NCBI RefSeq assembly: GCF_052118845.1
Contig: NZ_JBQKGJ010000004.1
Coordinates: 1-64,000 of the forward strand
Direction: 5' to 3'
From: Bilifractor sp002394235
Lineage (GTDB): Bacteria > Bacillota > Clostridia > Lachnospirales > Lachnospiraceae
Length of the DNA stretch: 64,000 nucleotides
Of the stretch, positions 17,323 to 25,236 are shown piece by piece. The translations under genes and the position numbers were made by a program. Within the stretch, counting starts at the first letter, position 1. The number at the start of each line of letters is the position of its first letter. The notes below the pieces were generated by a model. That model was given only the letters and a program-made list of their open reading frames with translations, did not search any database and was not told the origin of the DNA.

Positions 17323-17545
17323 ATTCTTCTCAGCGGCAATTCTGCCGCGAACTGCATACAGAATTCTTCTCAGCAATACTCCTGCCGCAGATTGCATACA
17401 GAGTTCTTTTTCATGATATTCCAGCTCTGTGAAAATGTAAAGCAGATCAGCCAGAAACGCCGCAGGAGCAGATCAGCCGCGAACGACGCCAGAGCAGATC
17501 GGCCGCGAACGACGCAGGAGCAGATCGGCCGCGAACGACGCCAGA
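17323..17545. repeat. Repeat-filled intergenic gap (40-bp x2, 26-bp x4)
   Basis: The 450-nt gap 17285-17734 has no gene I can support. It holds two 40-bp direct repeats (17323-17362, 17363-17402) and four 26-bp tandem units (17442, 17468, 17494, 17520; consensus begins GCAGATCGGCCGCGAACGAC). Then come the carD terminator and a short stretch rich in TATCTTGTTC/TATCTCATTC repeats (17625-17690). The units are contiguous without spacers, so this is not a CRISPR array. Confidence 0.9.
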
Positions 17546-17574
17546 GCAGCAGGTCACAGCCTTGGAAGCGGATA

Positions 17575-17623
17575 CAAAAAAGAAGCCGCAGGGTAATCGG
17601 CAACCGGCCGTCCCCAGGCTTCT
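17575..17623 (-). terminator. Intrinsic terminator of the CarD gene
   Basis: Arms AGAAGCC (17581-17587) and GGCTTCT (17617-17623) with a GC-rich inner region, followed on the minus strand by TTTTTTG. Confidence 0.7.
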
Positions 17624-17734
17624 GTTCGGTATCTCATTCCGTATCTTGTTCTTTATCACATTGTATATCTTGTTCCGTATCTCATTCTGTCAGCAACCGT
17701 CGTGACTCATCCAATTCTGATGTAAGACCCGCGC

Positions 17735-18256
17735 CTATGCCTTCGGCTTCTCCTTCACGAGCTTGAATCTGTTCCGGAGAAGCTGATCGACCGCATCCGC
17801 GTCCTTCCCCAGAGCAATGGAAAATTCACTGCAAACAATCGCTTCTGCTTCTCTGAGATACTTCTCATCCACCGTCGTGAATTTCCTGCCCTGCTCCAGT
17901 CTCTTCTTCCGCTTTACAAACAATGTCTTGATCATGCTGATACAGTCTCTGACATTGTTGTTGCGGATAATATCCTTGTACTGTTCTTCGCGGAACTTTT
18001 CACTCTCAACCTCGAGAAATTCGATATCGGGGATTTCATCGATGATTGCCTCCGCGGACTGACGATCCAGTATTTCACGCATCGCCACCTTATCATTGTC
18101 TACCGGGGAATAAATCGTACTCTTGTCTGAATTAACCGGTCGTAAAACGTAATACTTACGTTTTCTGTCGCAGCCCGGCATGTGTAGCCGAGTCACATCC
18201 ATTACGAGGCATGGTCCATTTGATCCATAAACTACATAGTCACCTTTCTGATACAT
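17735..18256 (-). CDS. CarD/CdnL-family RNA polymerase-binding regulator
   Basis: 173 residues with the CarD N-terminal Tudor-like RNAP-interaction domain (GDYVVYGSNGPCLVMDV, KYYVLRPVNSDKSTIYSPVDN) and a helical C-terminal DNA-contacting domain. CarD-family proteins bind the RNA polymerase beta subunit and stabilise open complexes at many promoters. There is an extended -10 promoter upstream and a clear terminator downstream, so it is a single-gene unit. Genome context gives no more specific role. Confidence 0.88.
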   Translation of the reverse strand: MYQKGDYVVYGSNGPCLVMDVTRLHMPGCDRKRKYYVLRPVNSDKSTIYSPVDNDKVAMREILDRQSAEAIIDEIPDIEFLEVESEKFREEQYKDIIRNNNVRDCISMIKTLFVKRKKRLEQGRKFTTVDEKYLREAEAIVCSEFSIALGKDADAVDQLLRNRFKLVKEKPKA

Positions 18257-18333
18257 TTTTTGCCTCTTTTCTATATGTGCTTAACCTTCAGCTGCTGAAA
18301 AAAATTCACCCATTCGTCATCAATTATGAGTAT

Positions 18334-18342
18334 ATTATAGCA
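18334..18342 (-). promoter_or_regulatory. Extended -10 promoter of the CarD gene
   Basis: TGCTATAAT on the minus strand (TATAAT complement at 18334-18339), about 78 nt before the start codon. The -35 is poor, as is common for extended -10 promoters. Confidence 0.5.
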
Positions 18343-18374
18343 AAAATCCAAAAATTTTTCCATGGTGAGTTACT

Positions 18375-18562
18375 GCGGGATTGCGGGAGTACGAATATGC
18401 GCGGGCAGTGAGCCACATCCGCTCACACAAAGTGTGAAGCGGTGGGGCGAACGCCGCGACAGACCGACGAAGTCGGTCACCTGTTAGCGGCACGGAAGCT
18501 GCGAAGCAGCGAAGTGACGCGGGGACTTGTACAGTATGTGGCACGACTTATCGTACGGGCAT
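18375..18562 (+). repeat. R2 structured repeat, copy A
   Basis: Segment 18432-18562 aligns with 45336-45464 at roughly 75-80% identity and nearly equal length. It contains hairpins GACCGA/TCGGTC and GCTGC/GCAGC. The part before 18432 includes GCAGTGAGCC, also found on the minus strand of R1. It sits directly upstream of the birA-like gene and ends in that gene's promoter. It accounts for most of the 343-nt gap. Confidence 0.75.
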
Positions 18563-18568
18563 TTACTG

Positions 18569-18577
18569 TGGTATAAT
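18569..18577 (+). promoter_or_regulatory. Extended -10 promoter of the birA-like gene
   Basis: TGGTATAAT, about 22 nt before the start codon, at the right edge of R2 copy A. The ribosome binding site GAGGAG follows. No good -35 was seen. Confidence 0.5.
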
Positions 18578-18599
18578 AGGAACCGGCGAGGAGTGCACA

Positions 18600-19451
18600 A
18601 TGGTAAAAGTAAAAGAACAGATTCTGAGAGAGCTGCAGCAGAATATAGGAAATCCGGTTTCCGGGCAGGATCTTGCGGACCGGTACGGTGTCTCCAGAAA
18701 TGCCATCTGGAAGGCCGTCAATTCATTAAAAAGCGAAGGATATCCCATCCTCTCTGACCGGAAGAGAGGCTATTATCTGAGGGAATCCTCTGACATTGTT
18801 TCCGAGGACAGCATCCGTTCCGAGCTTCCGGATGACATGTTTCTCGCGGATGGTTCCTGCCGTATCAGGATCTGCCTCTTCCGGGAAATCGATTCCACGA
18901 ATCTGGAGGCGCAGCGCATGATCGCAGATGGCTTTTCAAGCGCCGCCCTTATCATCGGTGAACGGCAGACACAGGGACGCGGACACAACGGATCCGGCTT
19001 CTACTCTCCGGCTTCTACCGGTCTCTACATGACGCTTCTTCTCCCTTTGAACCTCATTCTGACGAAGTTTCAGCTGGTAAGCCGTGCCGCCGCTGTCGCG
19101 GCTGTCGAAGCAGTGAGGGAACTGACCGGCCGGTCTCTTCAGATCCGCAAGGTAAATGATCTCTATGACGGATCTCACAAGATAGGCGGGATCCTCTGTG
19201 AAGCAACCAGCACCGATCTGGAATCCGGAAAACTTCAGGAGGTATGCATCGGCATCGGTCTAAACCTCACAACCTCGATTTTCCCGGAAAAAACGCCGGT
19301 GCAGTATGCCTCGATCGGAGGCGGCTGTACGCGCAGTCAGCTGGCCGCAAACATCACCGCAAGGCTGATGCACACGGATTTCGAACACCCGGATGGTTTT
19401 CTGCAGAAATACAAGGAATACCACCTGAGCGAAGAGGGCAATCCGGAATGA
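18600..19451 (+). CDS. birA: Truncated, divergent BirA (biotin ligase/repressor)
   Basis: Residues 1-62 form the BirA winged helix (QDLADRYGVSRNAIWKAVNSL), and about 88-270 the ligase domain with REIDSTN, the biotinyl-AMP loop, VNDLY and K194 in HKIGGILCE. Two things are odd. The normally Arg-rich loop GRGRRGR reads GRGHNGS (126-132), losing both Arg thought to matter for adenylate binding. The protein also stops at 283 in KYKEYH, without the ~50-residue SH3-like C-terminal domain. The residue before VND, usually Trp, is Lys. It could be a weak ligase, a pure biotin-sensing repressor, or a decaying gene. The upstream context is an R2 repeat and a terminator follows. Confidence 0.82.
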   Translation: MVKVKEQILRELQQNIGNPVSGQDLADRYGVSRNAIWKAVNSLKSEGYPILSDRKRGYYLRESSDIVSEDSIRSELPDDMFLADGSCRIRICLFREIDSTNLEAQRMIADGFSSAALIIGERQTQGRGHNGSGFYSPASTGLYMTLLLPLNLILTKFQLVSRAAAVAAVEAVRELTGRSLQIRKVNDLYDGSHKIGGILCEATSTDLESGKLQEVCIGIGLNLTTSIFPEKTPVQYASIGGGCTRSQLAANITARLMHTDFEHPDGFLQKYKEYHLSEEGNPE

Positions 19452-19458
19452 AAAGTAA

Positions 19459-19499
19459 AGCCGCACCGTTCCAGAGAACGATGCGGCGATGTTTTTTCT
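19459..19499 (+). terminator. Terminator of the birA-like gene
   Basis: Arms GCCGCACCGTT and AACGATGCGGC with a six-base loop and one mismatch, followed by GATGTTTTTTC. It also separates the convergent histidine kinase gene. Confidence 0.85.
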
Positions 19500-20960
19500 T
19501 CAAATCTCAACTTTGCTTTCCAGCGTGAAGGAGAAGGCCACGCCGTTTTTGTAGTTGGTGGCCCAGCATTTCTGCTGATGCGCATCCATGATCGCCTTCA
19601 CGATGGACAGACCTATTCCGCTGCCGCCGTAGGCTCTGGTTCTTGCCTTATCCACCTTATAGAACTTCTCCCAAATTTTGTCGAGCGACTCCTCAGGTAT
19701 CGGCTTCCCGCTGTTGAACACCGTGGTTGTAACGATCCCGTCCTTCTCGGTGCAGGTGATTTCTATTCTGTCGTCACCCTCCAGATGATTCAGCGCATTG
19801 GTCAGATAGTTGGTAATCACTTCCTCGATCTTGAACTCATCACCCCAGACGTAAATCGGAGCCTTCGCGTTCAGGATAATCCGCGCTTTCTTCTGCTCGA
19901 TCATCAGCTTCTCATGCGCCACGGCTCCGTTTATCAGCTCGACGAGCTCAAACCGCTCCATGCTGAGCTGGTCATTGCCGTTCTCCAGCTGGTTCAGTGT
20001 CAGAAGCTGGCGCACCATATGGTTCATCTTCTTGGATTCATCGATGATGACATCGCAGTAAAAATCCCGGCTCTCCGGATCGTCATTGACATTATCCTTC
20101 AGTCCTTCCGCATATCCCTGAATCAGCGCGATCGGCGTCTTCAGTTCATGGGACACATTTCCCAGGAATTCCTTCCGCATCTCATCGATCTGAATTTTTT
20201 CCGCGATATCTCTCTCCAGTCTGGCGTTTGCGCTCTTCAGGTCGCTCACCGCCGTCTCCAGTTTATCCGACATCACGTTGAAGTTTTTCCCCAGCTCTCC
20301 GATCTCATCTTCTCCGCCGCTGGTATAATGTGCGTCAAAATCAAGATCCGCCATTCGCTTGGACAGGCTGTTCAGCTCCAGGATCGGCTCTACAATCCGC
20401 TTTGTGACAAACCAGATGCTGATCGCGCCGATGACAATTGCCAGGAAGCCAAGGTACAGATAATAGCGGACAGAGATCTGCGCGGCCTCGGCAATGCTCT
20501 GCGCCGGAGTCAGCACCAGATAGTAGTCGCCGTTTTCCAGCGTTCCATACAGCTCCAAATACTCAATGCCGGCAAAACGGTCCTGAATCCGGATGACCGA
20601 ATACTTCTCCGTCTCCTTTACCTTCGCGTAATTCCCCTCTTCCTTCCCCATGATCACGCCGAAAAGGCGTCCCGACATGGTCGAGGAATTCCTTGAATTG
20701 GTATCCAGAACACGTGAAATATTCGCGTCGGTGATTCCGTACGTCAGATTGTTGATATTTGCGAATTTATTAAAGGATTCCGGCATGGTGTCGCTGTCCG
20801 CCTCATTCGCCATGTTGTAGCTGTCCACCAGCTTATTCATCTTGACGCGCATATAATACCCGTCAACAAAAAAATACTCAAACACACCGATCATCGCTAT
20901 GAACATAGCCATGATCAGGATAAAAGTCAGGGCGATCCTCTTTCTCAGTGATTTCTTCAT
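19500..20960 (-). CDS. Sensor histidine kinase
   Basis: 486-residue membrane kinase. It has a TM helix at ~9-30, an extracellular sensor domain to ~165, TM2 ~167-187 and HAMP ~188-240. The HisKA phosphoacceptor His271 lies in NVSHELKTPIALIQGY, and the HATPase domain has NYLTNALNH, FNSGKPIPE and GSGIGLSIVKAI. It is immediately downstream of the response regulator (adjacent stop and start), so the two form a cognate pair of the OmpR/VanRS type. The signal is unknown, and no transporter is adjacent to suggest one. Confidence 0.92.
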   Translation of the reverse strand: MKKSLRKRIALTFILIMAMFIAMIGVFEYFFVDGYYMRVKMNKLVDSYNMANEADSDTMPESFNKFANINNLTYGITDANISRVLDTNSRNSSTMSGRLFGVIMGKEEGNYAKVKETEKYSVIRIQDRFAGIEYLELYGTLENGDYYLVLTPAQSIAEAAQISVRYYLYLGFLAIVIGAISIWFVTKRIVEPILELNSLSKRMADLDFDAHYTSGGEDEIGELGKNFNVMSDKLETAVSDLKSANARLERDIAEKIQIDEMRKEFLGNVSHELKTPIALIQGYAEGLKDNVNDDPESRDFYCDVIIDESKKMNHMVRQLLTLNQLENGNDQLSMERFELVELINGAVAHEKLMIEQKKARIILNAKAPIYVWGDEFKIEEVITNYLTNALNHLEGDDRIEITCTEKDGIVTTTVFNSGKPIPEESLDKIWEKFYKVDKARTRAYGGSGIGLSIVKAIMDAHQQKCWATNYKNGVAFSFTLESKVEI

Positions 20961-21644
20961 TTATTCATTGTCCACTTCAAACTTGTACCCCATGCCCCAG
21001 ATGGTCTTGATATAGTTGCCCTTGCTCCCCATCTTGCTTCTCAGCTTCTTCACATGCGTATCAATCGTCCGCGCGTCACCGAAATAATCGTAGTTCCACA
21101 CATTATTCAGAATCTTCTCCCGGGACAACGCAATTCCCTGATTCTCGAGAAAATATGTGAGCAGCTCAAATTCCTTGAAACTCAGCTCGATGGGCTGCCC
21201 GTTCACAGACGCCTGGTGAGCGGATTTGTTGATCTCGATTCCGCCCGCCTCCAGAATATCGTTCTGGTTCATCTTATTCGTCCTGCGGAGGATTGCCTCA
21301 ACCCTTGCCACCAGAATCTTCGGACTGAAGGGCTTGGAGATATACTCGTCAACCCCCAGATCAAAGCCCAGAAGCTCGTCTCTCTCGTCGCCTCTCGCTG
21401 TCAGCATGATAATCGGAACCTTTGATTCCTTCCTGATCTCGCGGCAGACCTGCCATCCGTCCATCTTCGGCATCATGACATCCAGCAAAATCAGTGCAAT
21501 ATCCTTATCCTCATAAAATTTGCTCAGAGCCTCTTCCCCGTCTGCAGCCTCAATGACATTAAAATTATCTTTTACGAGGAAATCTCTGACCAGTTTCCTC
21601 ATCCTTGCTTCATCATCAACTACCATTACCTTCAGTTTATCCAT
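20961..21644 (-). CDS. OmpR-family response regulator
   Basis: 227 residues. The receiver domain has acidic pair DD (10-11), phosphoacceptor Asp55 in LLLDVMMPKMDG, and Thr/Lys in MLTARGD and YISKPF. The winged-helix domain (~130-225) has the typical ending WGMGYKFE. AAGGAGAG lies upstream of the ATG. It precedes the histidine kinase in the same operon. A TATAAT (complement at 21827-21832) about 185 nt upstream may be its promoter. Confidence 0.93.
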   Translation of the reverse strand: MDKLKVMVVDDEARMRKLVRDFLVKDNFNVIEAADGEEALSKFYEDKDIALILLDVMMPKMDGWQVCREIRKESKVPIIMLTARGDERDELLGFDLGVDEYISKPFSPKILVARVEAILRRTNKMNQNDILEAGGIEINKSAHQASVNGQPIELSFKEFELLTYFLENQGIALSREKILNNVWNYDYFGDARTIDTHVKKLRSKMGSKGNYIKTIWGMGYKFEVDNE

Positions 21645-21885
21645 ATCGCATCTCTCCTTACCTGATATAATTCAGGGATGGCCTTCTCATGCAATGCTGC
21701 GTATCCTTCCGCCTGTTATGATCAAATGTAACACAAACGGCGCCTGCAATGCATGTCATTCTTTTTTCAAACAAACACCAGCTTCTGATCGGCTGTTATA
21801 TACTCATCGAACCCATACGATTTTAATTATAGAGAAACATTGTGTAAAAAATGTGATGAGTCGCGGGGCAAATGATCATTTGGCT

Positions 21886-22602
21886 TCAGCCTGTATACTT
21901 CCGGAACATTCTGAAGTCTTTTCGCGCCTGCCAGCCGATCTTCACAATTTTCTTTACGTTCATGGAATTCTTTCCTCCCTGACGCGGTCCGAATGTAATC
22001 GGAATGAACTTCACCCTTTTGTGAAAGCGGACGCCAAAGGTCGTCAGCATGACATTCGGAAGATTGTAGTTCGCCGGCATCATCGGAAGAAACTCCTCCA
22101 GATAAGCTCTTGTCATCAGACGGAACGGCGCGTTCGAATCCGGAACAGACACCCTGAAATAATACTTCAGTATCCGGCAGAGCACCTTCTCTACAAATGC
22201 CCGATTCTTCCCGTCTCCGCGCTTCGTGCGGTTCCCGAAGATGGCATCGAAGGATTCCCGCTGCTCCCAGAACGCTTCAAATTCCGCAGGATCTGTCTGC
22301 CTGTCCGAATCTGTCTGAAAAATATAATCCGCTCTCTGATCAACCGCGTACCTGTAAGCAAATAAAACGGCCGATCCATGTCCCCCGTTCGGTTTCGTCA
22401 GCGGCTGCAGAAGAGGCCGATCCACGGCAAGTTCCTGCAGAATCTCATAGGTATCGTCCCGGCTCCCGTCATTTACGATCACCAGCCGTGATTTTTGCCC
22501 CGCGCTGTGTCTTTCTACGACCGGATACCAGTCGCTCACCAGCTGCCTGATATTTTCTGACTCATTGTACGCCGGTACAACAATAAAAAGTATGTCACCC
22601 AT
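21886..22602 (-). CDS. Family 2 glycosyltransferase
   Basis: GT-A fold polyprenyl-phosphate sugar transferase-like enzyme. It has FIVVPAYNESENIRQL, VNDGSRDDTYE with the first acidic motif, and the metal-binding QTDSD followed by DPAEFE. There are no C-terminal membrane helices, unlike DPM1/GtrB relatives with membrane tails. The start is placed at MGDILF (22602) because AGGGGAG precedes it. The longer frame would add 17 residues. It stands alone, so the acceptor (cell-wall polymer or lipid carrier) cannot be inferred. Confidence 0.85.
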   Translation of the reverse strand: MGDILFIVVPAYNESENIRQLVSDWYPVVERHSAGQKSRLVIVNDGSRDDTYEILQELAVDRPLLQPLTKPNGGHGSAVLFAYRYAVDQRADYIFQTDSDRQTDPAEFEAFWEQRESFDAIFGNRTKRGDGKNRAFVEKVLCRILKYYFRVSVPDSNAPFRLMTRAYLEEFLPMMPANYNLPNVMLTTFGVRFHKRVKFIPITFGPRQGGKNSMNVKKIVKIGWQARKDFRMFRKYTG

Positions 22603-22751
22603 CTTCTTTCTCCCCTTTGGTTGCAGCCCATCCTGCAGGATTTCTGCCCGCAATATTCATCGCATTAAGCTTAACGGAATCTGCCGGTCCGATCAATACC
22701 CGAATCTTCCCACGGGCAGGAATTCCGCCCCATTGCCACGGATCCGATCGT

Positions 22752-22779
22752 TTGCATTTTTTATGGAATCCTGTATACT
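22752..22779 (+). promoter_or_regulatory. Promoter of azlCD
   Basis: TTGCAT (22752-22757), a 16-nt spacer and TATACT (22774-22779). This leaves a leader of about 150 nt. Within it, GCGG/CCGC followed by T-rich sequence (22844-22885) could weakly attenuate, but the stem is short. Confidence 0.55.
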
Positions 22780-22934
22780 GAATTACGCAAATTACGAGAA
22801 AAGCATGGCTGTCCAACACCAGCCTGCTTTAAGTATTCTGTGGTGCGGACAGAGCCCGGACCGCTGTTGTTCTTTGTTTTGTCCGGTATTTACCCTTCAT
22901 TCATTACCTTCTTCTTGTTTTCGGAGCAGTCCTT

Positions 22935-23834
22935 ATGAACGACATCAATAATTCTCACAGTGCTTTCCGTTCCGCCTTTCCCCATACCATACCGGTAATG
23001 GCGGGCTATATCTTTCTCGGGATCACCTACGGCATTCTCATGCGGACGTCTGGTTTTCCCTGGTGGTATCCGACTTTGACGGCGCTGATCGTCTATACCG
23101 GGTCTATGGAGTTCCTTCTGGTCTCCATGCTTCTGTCTGCCTTCCATCCCCTGTCCGTCTTTGTCACGGCAATCATGGTCGGTGCCCGCCACCTGTTCTA
23201 CGGAATCTCCCTTCTCAAAACTTACCGGAACGTCGGCTGGAAAAAGTTTTATCTCATTTACACCACCAGTGATGAAACCTTCTCCGTTATTTATACCACT
23301 CCTGTTCCGGAAGGCGTAGACCGCGGCAGTTTTTATTTCTGGATTTCATTTCTGGATCAGATGTACTGGACGCTTGGAACAACTCTGGGAGGCCTTCTGG
23401 GAGGTCTCATTACCTTTGATGTCGAAGGTCTTGATTTTGTCATGACTGCCATGTTTGTTGTAATTCTGATGAATCAGTGGATGAAGGACGGCACGCGTAT
23501 GAAAACCCTGATAAAGGATCATATTCCCGAGCTGATCGGCATCCTCGGTTCCGTGGTGGCCCTGATCATCTTTGGCGCGGATCATTTCATCATACCCGCC
23601 ATGATACTCATACTGGCACTTCTCATGAGCTTCCGCAGATTTCTGGATCCGTCCGGTGCTCCTGCTGAACTGCAAAAAACAGCGGCACGTACAGACACAG
23701 CAGACACAGCAACGACAAGTATAGAAGCATCAGACGCAAGCAAAGACACAGCAAAGACAGGAATAGTCACAGCAGGCACAAGTACAGACACAGCAAAGAC
23801 AGGAATAGTCACGAAGGAGGAACGCCATGACTGA
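22935..23834 (+). CDS. azlC: AzlC-type branched-chain amino acid exporter, large subunit
   Basis: 299 residues with seven or so membrane helices and the family signatures PVMAGYIFLGITYG and GARHLFYGISLL. With AzlD it exports branched-chain amino acids or related compounds. The last ~60 residues (from ~243) are a Thr/Ala/Asp repeat absent from the usual ~230-240-residue family members. It contains a 42-bp duplication encoding DTAKTGIVT twice. The stop overlaps the azlD start by 8 nt, which implies coupling. GGAG lies 8 nt before the ATG. Confidence 0.9.
   Translation: MNDINNSHSAFRSAFPHTIPVMAGYIFLGITYGILMRTSGFPWWYPTLTALIVYTGSMEFLLVSMLLSAFHPLSVFVTAIMVGARHLFYGISLLKTYRNVGWKKFYLIYTTSDETFSVIYTTPVPEGVDRGSFYFWISFLDQMYWTLGTTLGGLLGGLITFDVEGLDFVMTAMFVVILMNQWMKDGTRMKTLIKDHIPELIGILGSVVALIIFGADHFIIPAMILILALLMSFRRFLDPSGAPAELQKTAARTDTADTATTSIEASDASKDTAKTGIVTAGTSTDTAKTGIVTKEERHD
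23745..23828. repeat. 42-bp tandem duplication at the azlC 3' end
   Basis: Units begin at 23745 and 23787. A 26-nt core is identical, and the block is preceded by a degenerate ACAGACACAGCA-type stretch from 23690. It encodes the added C-terminal tail of AzlC. Confidence 0.9.
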
Positions 23835-24162
23835 TATGCCGCTATACCAGCAGTTCATAACCATCGGAGTTGCCGTTCTCGGCACCGTCCTGACCCGGTT
23901 TCTCCCATATATCCTGTTCCCGGAAGGGAAAAAAATCCCCCGGGTCATCAATTATCTCGGCAAGGTGCTGGCGCCTGCCGTCTTCGGGCTTCTGGTCATC
24001 TACTGCCTGCGAAATGTGAATTTCGCCGGCGCACACCACGGGCTCCCGGAGCTTATATCCATCGCTGTAGTCATAGCGCTCTTTGTCTGGAAGAAAGGGA
24101 TGATTCTTCCCATGGCCGGTGGAACCGCCTGCTACATGCTTCTGGTACATTTTGTGTTCTGA
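23827..24162 (+). CDS. azlD: AzlD-type branched-chain amino acid exporter, small subunit
   Basis: 111 residues with three to four membrane helices and the family segment TRFLPYILFP. It pairs with AzlC, with which it overlaps (ATGAC-TGA). The Shine-Dalgarno GAAGGAGG lies inside the azlC tail. There is no Lrp-type regulator beside it, unlike Bacillus azl. Confidence 0.9.
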   Translation: MTDMPLYQQFITIGVAVLGTVLTRFLPYILFPEGKKIPRVINYLGKVLAPAVFGLLVIYCLRNVNFAGAHHGLPELISIAVVIALFVWKKGMILPMAGGTACYMLLVHFVF

Positions 24163-24223
24163 CAGGGATTCTGACAGCATAATAAAAGAGCCGCAGACAG
24201 CGCGTTATAAATGAACACAGGTA

Positions 24224-24320
24224 AGCGAGATAAAACACGCTGCGCGAGTTTTATCTCGCTATCGCGACGCTCGCCGCACACGAATACTTCGCATTCGGCT
24301 GCGGCTCACTGTTCGCGTAA
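24224..24320 (+). repeat. R1 two-hairpin repeat, copy b
   Basis: Complete copy. It lies after azlD on the plus strand and past ssrA on the minus strand. On the minus strand it follows a second hairpin (AGCTTCGCA/TGCGGAGCT, 24328-24360) ending in TTTTTTT. Confidence 0.9.
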
Positions 24321-24467
24321 AAAAACAGCTCCGCAAATTCTTTATAGAAAATGCGAAGCTCTTCTTAAAGAAAGAGTATGAAGAAAAAGTATGCGAAGCT
24401 CTTTCGTACGGAGCAGACGAAAGAATAAAGCCCATTATGATCTAACAATTTGCAAACAAACAGAAAC

Positions 24468-24515
24468 AAAAAATCCCGGAAACCCTTGTAAATAAAGGAT
24501 CTCCGGGATTTTTTC
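24468..24515 (-). terminator. ssrA terminator
   Basis: Arms AAAAATCCCGG and CCGGGATTTTTT around an inner CCTT/AAGG stem, followed on the minus strand by TTTTTTG. It starts 4 nt after the tmRNA 3' end. Confidence 0.92.
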
Positions 24516-24518
24516 AAG

Positions 24519-24870
24519 TGGACCAGGCGGGAATCGAACCCGCGTCCGAAAACCTCTCTGTCCGGCTTCTTCCATCACAGTCAGTCTATTGACATTCCCT
24601 CTGCCGTATGCCGCCTGACAGGCTTACGGTTTCAGTAGCTTCATAAAATCCGCCATACCTCAAAGCTTTGGCATGACAGTTCCCCGTCTTGGATAATGCC
24701 GAAACAGGAAGGCACGGGAACCCTCCTGCCCGACAGCTGCTTTAGTTAAGCAGCAAGCGCGTAACTATCGTTATCAGCGTTTAAATTTAATTGTCATGTT
24801 TTTACGTGGTCACGGCTTCCACGGATGGCTTCCCGAACTTCAAAATCCCCGTCGAAACCAGTACTAGCCC
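24519..24870 (-). ncRNA. ssrA: tmRNA
   Basis: 352-nt one-piece tmRNA. The tRNA-like ends pair as GGGCTAG (5') with CTGGTCC (3'). The T-arm is GCGGG-TTCGATT-CCCGC, and TGGTTTCGACGGGGA is the conserved 5' segment. The tag reading frame (24746-24778) encodes ADNDSYALAA and stop. CCA is not encoded. With SmpB it rescues ribosomes stalled on broken mRNAs and tags the product for proteolysis. smpB and rnr lie 2 kb away. The rest of the 1-kb gap 24163-25236 holds R1, terminators and a 35-bp repeat. Confidence 0.97.
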
Positions 24871-25112
24871 GTATAATAATCATACAGCTAATAACGGAAC
24901 CGCCTTCCGACACGGAAAGCGTCCCTCTGGTATATGATTCAGTATTCCTTAATATACCACAGCTTATTGCCGATGTCAACGGGTTGCTCTTACAGTTTCC
25001 CCTTTCTCCGTGTTCTCAATTGCAAATAGTATAAGGTATCTTGACAGCACGGCTATGCATGATAGAATCATCAACGGCGCCCGATCAGGCCTTTTCATTC
25101 GCAATATTACAC

Positions 25113-25184
25113 AGCTGATCTATGCGTTTTAATATATACATGGGACTGCTTGATCTATGCGTTTTAACATATGCATGGGGCTGA
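25113..25184. repeat. 35-bp tandem repeat upstream of the MATE gene
   Basis: Two units (25113-25147 and 25148-25183) share GATCTATGCGTTTTAA and a nearby ATGGG. They end about 55 nt before the MATE start, where they could be duplicated control sites. Confidence 0.7.
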
Positions 25185-25236
25185 TCCATTTGTTTCAATA
25201 ATAAGCTGCCGGCGACTATAGAAGGGAAAAAATATC

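Noticed and set aside
17442..17545. Four 26-bp repeats that might suggest a CRISPR array
   Set aside because: The units are back to back with no spacers, and no cas genes are in the window.
19578..20696. A 372-codon plus-strand ORF across the histidine kinase gene
   Set aside because: It is antisense to a gene with complete kinase motifs and lacks its own signals.
22801..22951. A possible leader peptide ahead of azlC
   Set aside because: There is no good ribosome site, no run of branched-chain residues, and the frame overlaps the azlC start.
23582..23812. A minus-strand ORF with a VSVLVPAVTIPVF repeat across the azlC tail
   Set aside because: The repeated peptide is a shadow of the 42-bp repeat on the coding strand.
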